DNA of 64,000 nucleotides from Codonopsis lanceolata (Eukaryota; Streptophyta; Magnoliopsida; Asterales; Campanulaceae): contig CM028379.1 in the NCBI GenBank assembly GCA_013146195.2, positions 92,857,401 through 92,921,400 of the forward strand, given 5' to 3'. Positions within the stretch are counted from its first letter, which is position 1; each line of letters begins with the position of its first letter. Positions 55,415 to 64,000 of the stretch are shown here, piece after piece. Under the pieces are notes generated by a model. That model did no database searches and had not been told where the DNA came from. It saw only the letters and a program-made list of their open reading frames with translations. The position numbers and the translations under genes are program-made.

Positions 55415-56050
55415 CAGGCCGACACCTTTTGCTGAAATTATAATCGCCTAGGTCCCCTATATTTGTTGTAAACCGTTAAAGTACACTTTTGGGGAAAAAT
55501 GACAAAAATACCCTTAATGAAGAAAAGGGACGCAGACAAAACCACTGTCCAAATTTGGGCATCGCAATGTAAGAATTGAGCATCACAATGTAAAAATTGG
55601 GCCTCACAATGCACAAATTGGGCATCGCAATACAAAACAATGTCTTTCTCTCTTCTCCCTCGTTCCCTTTCTCTCTCTCACTCTCTTTTTACCTTTCCCT
55701 TTCCCCTCTCTTTCTTTTTCGTGAATTGAAAACTTAGTAGAGAGAAGAAGGCTAAATAAAGAAAATGAAGGGTTCCAAGCATTTTCTTCACCCACCTCTG
55801 TTATCAAAGGATTCATGCTGGACATTTCAATGCATTTTCACCCCATGCCTATGATGCTTAGTTTTCAAACCTTCGGACCTGCTTAAGTTCTCCATTCGAG
55901 ATAGTGACTAAGGAAGAAACTCTCTTAGCCGAATCATTTATTCATTTAGGACTCCATTTAGTTCGCGATGCAAGCATTTGAGCCTACGACGCAAACATCG
56001 CAACATCCGATGCAAAGCACTACAAAACTCTGACGCAAGCACCGCCCCTG
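55415..56050. mobile_element. TIR-family element, copy D, right end not resolved
   Basis: Left CAGGCCGACACCTTTTGC, then AACCGTTAAAGTACACTTTTGGGG, then GGGCATCGCAATGTAAGAA-type repeats (55555-55640) and diverged GATGCAAGCA repeats (55965-56040). The right end seems cut by the hAT-like fragment starting at 56055. Confidence 0.5.
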
Positions 56051-56054
56051 TCGC

Positions 56055-56220
56055 TAGAGCCGTCAAAAGGGGTTAAACCCGTTGGGTTGGTCCGCCCCAC
56101 CATATTAAAAAGGTGGTTTGGTTTTAAAAATACAAACTCGCTGGAAGGAGGGCTTTTAGGTTAGACCGGCACGGGTTGTGGGTTGAAGCGGGGCGGGTTG
56201 GTCCGCCAATATATATATAT
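56055..56220. mobile_element. hAT-like element fragment
   Basis: TAGAGCCGTCAAAAGG followed by GGGTTGG/GGCGGG-rich subterminal repeats, as in the element at 36397. The second end is not found; an AT microsatellite (56207-56222) follows. Confidence 0.4.
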
Positions 56221-56431
56221 ATTGGATACATGCATAACTTGAATATAGTACAAATCCAATTAATATACAGCCGGTACAGGTTGTATTTGAAATGGAAGTG
56301 AAAAGTCAAACCACTCACCCTCTCTCCTGCTCTCCTTATTTCCAACCATCATTCACTTACCCTTTCTCTAAACTAAAACCATCATTCTCCCTCTTTCTAC
56401 CTCACCGTCTCTCTCTCACACACACAATCAT

Positions 56432-57375
56432 TGTAAGTCCAGTTGGCAACAAATAAGGCTAGAGGGAGAGGGGAGTTGAATAGCCTTTTAATACTTTGAG
56501 AGCCGTTTTGAAAAACTTCAAAGGTTGCAGTGGAAAATACAACTTTTGTGAGTCAGCTGATGTAGTGTCACTCGACTGATAAATTAAGGTTTCCTTAGTA
56601 GTTTACACTGTCAGCATGAAAGATAATTTCGGTCAGCTTGCTAACATGGTTTGAAATGTTTTCAAAAGATCACAAGTTATAACGAATGAACTGAAAAACA
56701 ATTTATTAAACAACTAAGTAATCAATTGATGAAACTGACTGGCTGACACTTAAGTAGATTGAAACTGCTTAAGTGTTAGTTCAGTTTGTGTAAGTTGATG
56801 AATAAAAGACACAGTAGTTAAAGTGGTTCACAGTGTAAACTGCTACGTCCACTACCAAATTGGTCAAACTTAAATTTTTTAAGTGCACTAATATTATTAA
56901 AAATATAGGTGATCACTAATGGATCAATGTACAACAAAGATCGGTGTTTGGGAAGTATGATTGAAAGTCAATCACACTCGTGGGACAATCAAATGATTCC
57001 TTGATGAATTGAAAGAAGTAAGGAATATCGAAACAATGATTGTCTAAAACAAGAACTAGAAATGAATGAGAATATAAGACTATATGACTAATGTTTTGGC
57101 TGAGGCACTTTAAGTGAGAGTCCTGCTTGAGAGAGTATGAATGCTTCAGTTGTTTCTTCAATTGGTTCCTGTGAATATTTATAGAGATTCTTAAACTGCA
57201 ATCCGTTAGAAACACATTTGAAATTTGAAAAGTTTCAACAATTTGAGAGTATATCTTTCACAAGATATTTAATAGATATTTCAACAATCTCGTCTTATTT
57301 GCTTAAATCCATTCACTTAAGTAGAGAGATAGAAAAAAGAGATAAAATCAATAATTTAGATACTAATATTCAACA
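56432..57375 (-). repeat. 3' LTR of the SIRE-like element, 944 bp
   Basis: Minus strand starts TGTTGAATATT (57375) and ends GTTGCCAACTGGACTTACA (56432), the same ends as the solo LTR at 61765-62830. A TATA box TATAAATA (reverse complement) lies at about 57176-57183. Shared internal blocks include GTACAC/GTACAACA..GATCCAT and the lines around TGGTAGTGGACGTAGCAG. Confidence 0.8.
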
Positions 57376-57518
57376 TATTAGTGAATCAACCCTGCAGAAG
57401 AGGTTAGATGAATCATTATCCAAAACAGAGATAAAGTATCAAGAGATAAGTACTTAAAGCAGTTTATGACATGAATTGAAAAGAGTTTTAAGAGAATAAG
57501 GGTCAATCTTGAGAGGAT

Positions 57519-60500
57519 CTAGATCCTTCTTTTGGCATGTGATAAAATTTGGAGTTGGAGGGATGTCACCAGTGGAGCGGAGGATGTCAGTGGTGGTATT
57601 GTATCATTTGTAGGAGGATCAGCTGGAGCAGGGACATCTTTATTTAACACTCTAAGACCTAGAATCCTTCTCAGCTCCTTGTTTTCCAGAGTAAGAACCT
57701 TGGCATGTTCTCTATGCTTCCTCTCTTTCTGAATGGATTTAAGCAAGATGGATTTTGTATTGGTGGCTCTGCAGGTAGCCCATTCCTGTTGATACATCAA
57801 CACAGAGTTCCAGTCATTCATTGTAGATTCTTGAAGGGCTCTGGTAGCAACTGCATCCTTAACTTCAGTAGAAATGATCTCTCTTAGATTTGGAAGAATA
57901 GAAGCAACCTGGTGCTGGATGTCATGGAACTGTTGAGAAATAATTTTGAAGGCAGCTTCCACGTGAAGTTGATGTATATGATATATATCCAATTTTTCAG
58001 TCAGGGAGACTTGTATGGGAGGAGCAAAAGGACCAGAAACATCAATTAGAGAAGGAGATGTAGCAGCCTCAAGAAAAAGGTTGTAGTTGGCAAATCCCTC
58101 CTCCTTAGATTGAGGAGGGGAGAGACCAAACATTAGAGGTGGTGATGGAGGTGACTGAGGCTCTGGAGAGATATCTTCAAACACGGTCTTCTTTCTAGTT
58201 GGTTTGTTTAGGGCTGAAGGCTGAACTGATGATGGACTGTTGGTATAGCTTTTTCTGCTGGACCAATTTTTGAGTTGGATAGAGAAGTGTATCATCATCA
58301 GTAGAGCTCTCTAGATCTACATAGGTAGTGATGGAAGGTTCTTCATCACCCTCTGCTCCCACTTTGACTGATTTGGAGTCAGTTGAAGAGGATGAAGAAG
58401 AAGATGAGAACGAAGGCTGGACTCCAATGCCGTGAGTATTGGATCTAGAAGAGATCAGATGCACTGGAGTAGGTGGATGAATTTGAGGAGCAACAATAGA
58501 AGTGTCAGCATCAACAGCCTTGTTAACATCAGCTGAAGCCGTGGAAGAAGGTTCTTGAGCATTAACTGGCTCATTCAAAATCATGGGTAATGGGGTAATT
58601 ATTTTTATAGATGGCAGTGAACTAGAGGGGACAACAGTAGGGTCCAAAAAAGGAAGTGAAAGAGTTAGTTCAATAGCAGCATGAGAAATGGCTGGATCAT
58701 CTGTTTGCATGTCAACTGGTAGGGAACTATCAACTTGTGGTACCAGTAAGATTGGAGTGAGGTTGATAATTTGTGGAAGATAAGCTTTGTTGAAGATCAA
58801 GATCGTTACGTTTGGCCTTGATCACTACATCTTCAAAGCATTTGAGTGCTAGGCGATGAATTTGTGCAAGTTTTTCTAAGGCTACTGCAGAGGTGATCCA
58901 CACTTGGTTGACTTGGTCATCTTCTGGACGAACCAACCGCCTTTGAAGAAAGGGATCAGTAGCAGAGAGATGAGGTAAACCAAGGACTCGATTGTAAATT
59001 TTCCAAGTGGTAAAGATGACCTCATCTTGGACAAATCTGTCACAAGACAAATAGAACTGATTCCAGCGAAGGGGCATAAGGTCAAGATATTTACCATAGT
59101 TTGCAACTAGGTGTTCAGCAGAAAGATTTGGAGTGACTGGATAAAACACATAGAGCCTTCGTCGATAGAGATGATCAATATACTTGACTGGGTTGACTGG
59201 AGGTTTATCTTCCTTCTTGACTTCATGAAAGCTTAAGAGATATTTAACAAAGTGAGGAAGATGGTCTATAGGAAATACCCAGTTATTAGGTATGGGTTTT
59301 GGGTTTGCACAGTTAGGAGTATTATAGGGATGGAAGGTAGAGTTTCTGATTGGAGGGAAGAATTTGATAAGCTTAGTATTTGATGAAGTAGGCTTGGGTG
59401 AAGGAGAGTTTGGGACAGGAGTAGTGGTAGGAATTTCCGAAGCTGTGGTTAGAGAGAAAGGAACGAAGTTACCTGGATTCAAAGTGGGATTTCTTCTTTG
59501 TCTTTTAGATTGAGGAGGCAGAGAGGAAGTGAGTGCAACTGGTTGACTTGTTCTTTGATTAACATGAGGATTAGGAATTGTGTCTTTTTCAGCTGAGTCA
59601 TCATTGGTTATCAGCCTTCGTCTTCTTCGAGTTATAGCAGGTGGAGGTAGGAAGTAGTTGGCTAAGTTATGTCAGCTGGCTGACTAGATGAAGTTCCAGG
59701 TAGTGAAGGTCCTTGACTTCAAGATCTTCTAGATCCTCGATCAGTGGGTTAGGAAGGTTTTGACCAAATCTACTTGAGGAAAGGGCCCAATTGACATCAA
59801 CTGATATGTACTTCTTGGCTCTAACAGGTACCATATCACCAATGGCAAAGAGACAAGGCCGAAGGGCATCATTTGATAGAATAAAATCATTGATGATGAG
59901 ATGGTGGGTTAGCTCTGGGTTACCAGACTCCATGTTTTCCTTGTATTTAACTATATTAGCTTTTACACACTCAACCATCACAACTCCCAGTTGATTTCAT
60001 AATTTTCAACAATGCCCTCCATTAGAAATAATTGAGGCTCGTTGATTTTGTCACACCCACAAGATTTGATGAGCAGACATTTGTCTGATATAGTGGCTAG
60101 GGCATAATGAAGAGGGGCAAAGCCATGCTTGTGTCGGCCATATGCAAGTTCAACATGGACCTCACCGCGCATGGAAATCCACCCAGCTTGTTGTGTATCT
60201 TTAGGAATGGTATAGATTAAGGACCCGTCATTAGAGAGGTTAGGGAAGACCTCAGAGATAATCTCTACATTAAAAACGATACCAACCCCTCTAATGGTTC
60301 CAGAGAGAGAGAAGGGACCAGATGGGCCTTCCTTCATAGACATGAAGAATTCTTTGGTGAGTTGAGTGTTGTAGGTGCGAATATCAAAGTTTAGCAGAGG
60401 GAATACTCCAGAAGATGTTAAGAGATGAACTAGTTCGAGTCCCAATGGAGTTTTGTTGAGAGAGGCAATGTCTAGAAGACAACCGAAGGAGGTATTATCT

Positions 60501-60541
60501 ACCATTGCAACAGAGAAGTGAACTAGAGTTTGAAGAAGCAA
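57519..60541 (-). pseudogene. Env-position additional ORF of the SIRE-like element
   Basis: One decayed gene in several minus-strand frames: 60541-59978, 59981-59667, 59482-58730, 58800-58195 and 58298-57519. The first part has NTQLTKEFFMSM and SGTIRGVGIVFNVEIISEVFP, the pattern of plant env-like/transposon-protein ORFs. The middle is Pro/Ser/Thr-rich with a Ser run (PSFSSSSSSSSTDS). The C-terminal part has likely coiled-coil stretches (KSIQKERKHREHAKVLTLENKELRRIL). No signal peptide or fusion-type features are visible. At least four frame changes. Exact family uncertain. Confidence 0.6.
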
Positions 60542-61123
60542 AGAATGAAATGAGAGACTTGAGATATAGAAGGAAAGATTTGTAGGAATTTTAGGGTTTA
60601 AGGTAGGTATATATAAAGTAGGTAAGATTTGAAAGGTTTGAGTGAGGTATAAGAGATGATAGAAGAATGTATTAAATATGTATACGTACGTGTATGTATA
60701 TAGAATTTTTGGAAGTGGATTTTAAAAGTGAAGATATGGCGTGTAGTGAGTAAGTATAGAGAATTTTGGTTTTTAGGCTTAACCGGTGATGATTGATGTT
60801 GATTTGTGATAGAGGTCAATACCCATTATGATGGACAGTTTTTGTATAGGCGTGTCACAGCAACCTCAGTGTTGGTGAGATAGCGGGAGAGGTGGTTTGG
60901 TTTCTTAAGGAAGATTTGTGAGTTATAAGGAAAATTTTGAGCGGGTGTAGACACCCCAATTTCGTACCCCTGATATGTAACATGACATGAAATATCAAGA
61001 CCTGTTAAAAACTTAACAAATGTCAAGTTACAGGGTTTAAAATGCAAAAGAAAAAGCAGGATGCGCAAACAGTGAAATGCAGGGGGCAAAAGTGTCAGAA
61101 AAGACCCCAAAAAGGAGCCCAGG

Positions 61124-61300
61124 CGCCACCCCATCCACTTTGGACGCGGCGCCCAGACCCCTCATGGGTGGCGTCCAATAGTGCTAAATGCACTGTAACT
61201 CTTTGCCTTTGGTACAACTCTGTCAGTGCACGGTACAAGACGATGAGGCACAAAAGAGAAAACTTAATGGCGAAGGAGTCCCAATCTTGGCCTATAAATA
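61124..61300 (+). promoter_or_regulatory. U3 promoter: inverted repeat and TATA box
   Basis: CGCCACCC (61124-61131) and GGGTGGCG (61166-61173) form a perfect 8-bp inverted repeat about 120 bases upstream of TATAAATA (61293-61300). This mirrors the hairpin-then-TATA layout at 17690-17531 in the related LTR, though the repeat sequence differs. Confidence 0.55.
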
Positions 61301-61764
61301 CAAGGCCCTGGCTTCAGAAGTGAACACAGTTTACGCACACAGTTCACACACCGCGATCACGCAGTAAAGTTTCTCCCACAGTGAGTTTTGAGAGAGCGTT
61401 GTGAGAGTTCCCCTCCTCTAAGCCTGGAAGCTCCGTCAAATCTCCTCCAAACACAAAACCAACCGGTCAAAGTGAACCTTAGCCTCCCGCTAGGATTCCA
61501 CCAGTCCAAAAATCCCAAAAAGAGCAGTTGCTCTGCCCGAATCTAGACGCCAAATCCGTCAGAAGCAAGCAGTTGCTCTACCTGATTTTCGCCGTCAGCA
61601 AGCAAAAAAACAGCAAAAAGCAAGCAGTTGTTCTGCCGTTTCACGGTGCCTAAAAACAACTTTCAAAAGCAGTTACTCTGCCCGAATCTTCGCAACAGCA
61701 CAGCAGCAAAAGACTCCCTCTCCCCAAAGGGCAGAGCGAGCACACCCCACACTCTTAAAGGTAA

Positions 61765-62830
61765 TGTTGAATATTGCATTAAAATAAAATTTGCTTAAAA
61801 TCATTCCACTTGTTGTGAGCCAAAAACTTTAAGTTATTGTTTTGGTCAGCTTGTTATCTAAACTCTTTGTCAGTTACTTATTTTAGCTGACTATAACGTT
61901 TTTAAGTGTCAGCTAGTTTTCCTAATTTACTTGAACATTTATTTGTACTAACACTTTCTCATTTTGTGCTTTTGGTAGATATTCTGTAAGATAATCTTTC
62001 CAACAGGATCTCTGTGATCTTGTGAAGATACATATACTCTGCCAAACACATTTTCAAATTCAAATGTGTTCCTAACGGGTTGCTCCTCAAGAACATCTAT
62101 AAATACCCAGGAATTATTTGATCAAGACATAGAAGTTTGAAGCATTGTAATCGAAAAGAAATTCTCTCTGTGCCTTAGTCTTCTTGAAAAACTTTAGCTA
62201 GATAATCTCCCTTGAACATTTTCTTTCTAGTTATTGTTTAGGCAAACACTAAGTGATCCATTTCATATCCTTTAGAATTCAGTCAGTTTGTCTCACGAAG
62301 TTGATTGTTACTCAATCATTCACCATAAACACTGGTCTTTTGTTGTACACTGATCCATTAGAGATCACTTAGATTTTTAATAAAATTAGTGCACTTCAAA
62401 AATCCAAGTCTGACCAACTTGGTAGTGGACGTAGCAGTTTTACTGTGAACCACTTCAATTGATCTGTCATTTACTTTATCTGCTCTTGCAAACTGGTCTA
62501 ACACTTAAGAAGTTTCCAACTAGTTAAGTGTCAGCCAGTTACTTACATAATTGTTTATTTAGTTGTTTTGATAAATTGTTCTTCAGTTCTTTCATTTTAA
62601 TCAGTGATCAGTTTCAAAATCGTTTCTTAAAAACCATTGAGTCAGCTAGCTGACCAAAACTTCATCAGCTTGTGTTACTTGAAAAACATCAGCCAGCTGA
62701 CCATTATCAGTTGACTGACAAACTCAATTTTCCGCTACCAATTTCAAAAGTTTTACAAGTTAACCCTCAAAGTTTTTAAAAGGCTATTCACCCCCTCCTC
62801 TAGCCTTGTTAGTTGCCAACTAGACTTACA
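61765..62830 (+). mobile_element. SIRE-like solo LTR, 1066 bp, with 5-bp target duplication
   Basis: Starts TGTTGAATATTGC and ends CCAACTAGACTTACA. Flanked by GGTAA on both sides (61760-61764, 62831-62835). TATAAATA at 62100-62107. No internal sequence, so the element recombined between its LTRs. It sits in the R/U5 part of the Tat/Ogre-like LTR, downstream of that LTR's TATA box. Confidence 0.92.
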
Positions 62831-63245
62831 GGTAAGCCTTTAAGGGGTTTAATTAAAAAAAGTGTTATTTTCAGTCGGCCCAATGTAAAAAATATAAGCA
62901 ATTATGCTGCCCGGATTTTTATATGAAATAGCACTAAAAAGAGCCATTATTATGGTAAAATATTTATAAATATATTTGTAATTCCTAGAAGGAGGCTGTT
63001 GCAGGTTTGTAATAATATATGTACAGATATGTATGTTTAAATGCTTTATTTCATTTGCTAAATAAATATAATAAAATCATATTTTAGTCAAAAACCATTT
63101 TTGAGACCGAAAGGGTGAGTTGGGTGCCTAACACCTTCCCACCTCGTAACTTAGCCTTCGAACCCTTTACAAAATCTGGTTATTTTTGGGTTTTCTTTAT
63201 TTCTCCTTAAAATAAAGATGACGACTTTGTTACAACATTTTGGAT

Positions 63246-63780
63246 CACAGTGAGGCAGGGCGTATTCCCACGCGCTCTTTGCAACATTCTTTTTGCACTT
63301 TTAATTTCGTTTTCCCCTAAACAAGAGAAGATATAATGAAAAGGGCGTTGCATTTTCTGAATCTTATTTTCCCGTAAACAAGGGAGGATGAGATACAGAA
63401 AAATCCAAAGCATTCATAGTGATCCACAATGACCTCGAGTTCACAGTGAAGCCGGGCGTATTTCCACGCGCTCTTTGCAATGTTTCCTTTCGTATTTTTA
63501 ATTTCGTTTTCCCCTAAACAAGGGAAGATGGAATGAAACGAGCGTTGCGTTTTTTGAATCTCATTTTCCCCTAAACAAGGGAGGGTGAGATACAGAAAAC
63601 CCAGGTATTCACAGTGGTCCACAACGAGCCCGAGGCGTATTCCACGCGTTTTTTTGAAAACACTCTTTTTACACTTTTAATTTCGTTTTCTTCTAAACGA
63701 GGGAAGATGAAATGAAAAGAGTGATGTCTTCCCCGAATGTCGTGTTCCACTAAAAAAGGGAGCGCGAGATCCGGGGGAAA
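63246..63780 (+). repeat. Tandem subrepeats (about 180-198 bp, three copies) at the LTR 3' end
   Basis: Three imperfect units carrying GCGTATTCCCACGCG (63259, 63457, 63635 approximately), then TTTAATTTCGTTTTC and CCCCTAAACAAGGGA with reversed CCCTTGTTTAGG-type symmetry. The related LTR at 16200-16600 has equivalent subrepeats. They create short minus-strand ORFs (63207-63622) of no significance. Confidence 0.8.
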
Positions 63781-63801
63781 TTCTTCCCGGGGCAGTCACA
63801 T

Positions 63802-63820
63802 TGGTGACTCTGCTGGGGAC
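63802..63820 (+). other. Primer-binding site of the second Tat/Ogre-like element
   Basis: TGGTGACTCTGCTGGGGAC, one base after the LTR end. The TGGCGACTCTGCTGGGGA form is typical of Tat/Ogre elements and is attributed to tRNA-Arg. It shows that the LTR at 60946 is a 5' LTR and that the element's body lies to the right. 63821-64000 is AT-rich leader sequence. Confidence 0.82.
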
Positions 63821-64000
63821 GTCGTTTTTATTTTAAATAAAAAAAAATGGAGGGCTAGACTCATTTTCATAAAAAAAAAAAAAAGAAAAAAACAAGTTTT
63901 CTTTAGTTTCTGACTAAAATATGCTTATTATATTTCTTTAAGCATTTTAAATATTGCGTTTTTATATATCTGTATATATATTTGTGCATCTAACTATTAA

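Larger units (their letters stand above)
56432..60945 (-). mobile_element. 3' half of a SIRE-like Ty1/copia element
   Basis: On the minus strand: env-position ORF (60541-57519), then 3' LTR (57375-56432). Gag-pol is absent because the Tat/Ogre-type LTR at 60946 interrupts the element. The LTR matches the solo LTR at 61765-62830. An env-like ORF after pol and long LTRs ending in a TTCACCCCCTC...CTAG block are typical of SIRE/Maximus-type elements. 60542-60945 (between the ORF and the younger LTR) has no recognisable gene. Confidence 0.65.
60946..63800 (+). repeat. 5' LTR of a second Tat/Ogre-like element, with a nested solo LTR
   Basis: Starts TGTAGACACCCCAATTTCG and ends GCAGTCACA, one base before a primer-binding site. 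Without the 1066-bp nested LTR and its target copy it is 1784 bp, close to the 1814 bp of the LTR at 16049. TATA box TATAAATA at 61293-61300. The shared block around GAGTTGGGTGCC and CTCGTAACTTAGCC (63116-63155) matches 16690-16740 in inverse. Its insertion separated the SIRE-like element on its left from the rest of that element. Confidence 0.85.

Noticed and set aside
57519..60541. Host gene with several exons
   Set aside because: The frame changes lack splice-site support, and the position before a SIRE-like LTR and the env-like motifs fit a decayed retroelement ORF.
61042..61323. 93-codon plus-strand ORF in the Tat/Ogre LTR
   Set aside because: It lies in U3 upstream of and across the TATA box, with no family match; chance ORF.
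60946..63800. Interpretation as a 3' LTR of an element lying to the left
   Set aside because: A primer-binding site follows at 63802 and no Tat pol or clear polypurine tract precedes it, so it is a 5' LTR.

Overview
The window is nuclear DNA from a flowering plant, almost certainly a eudicot; I cannot fix the family. Evidence: a nine-exon plant uridine nucleosidase gene with GT-AG introns, a small secreted LysM protein, and nested plant LTR retrotransposons (chromovirus, Athila, Tat/Ogre and SIRE-like) among MITEs, a Helitron and a tRNA-derived SINE. Two runs of exactly 100 N (2093-2192, 30712-30811) are assembly gaps of unknown true size.

Layout. 1-2092: decayed Tekay/Del-type chromovirus on the minus strand, cut by the window edge and a gap. 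2193-12718: Athila-type Ty3/gypsy element on the plus strand, with broken gag-pol, an intact 363-codon post-pol ORF and a complete 3' LTR with TGATCGAT/ATCGATCA ends; its 5' LTR is missing. 12719-16048: 3' part of a Tat-clade element, with the integrase tail, a 47-bp minisatellite and an antisense additional ORF carrying two apparent introns. 16049-30711: Tat/Ogre-like element on the minus strand, with a 1.8-kb LTR at 16049-17862, a 3.8-kb region holding plus-strand structures, broken pol and gag, a decayed primer-binding site, and a right LTR truncated by the second gap. 30812-37945: intergenic, with a SIRE-like LTR remnant, a Harbinger-type MITE, a Helitron, a SINE with perfect target duplications and a hAT-type element.

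37946-42766 is a complete URH1-type uridine nucleosidase gene of 343 aa. 42767-49963 is intergenic and MITE-rich. 49964-50272 encodes a 102-aa secreted single-LysM protein. 50273-56431 is repeats only, including a TIR family with internal GCATCGCAAT-type arrays. 56432-60945 is the 3' half of a minus-strand SIRE-like Ty1/copia element (LTR and env-like ORF). 60946-64000 is the 5' LTR and PBS of a second Tat/Ogre element of the family seen at 16-30 kb, with a SIRE-like solo LTR and 5-bp target duplication inside it.

Only the nucleosidase and LysM genes look like working host genes. The most interesting structure is in the Athila element: a promoter-like block upstream of its intact extra ORF repeats the paired-palindrome plus TATA layout of its own LTR. 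Next are two copies of a hairpin-forming motif with a compensatory base change, on the strand antisense to the Tat element.
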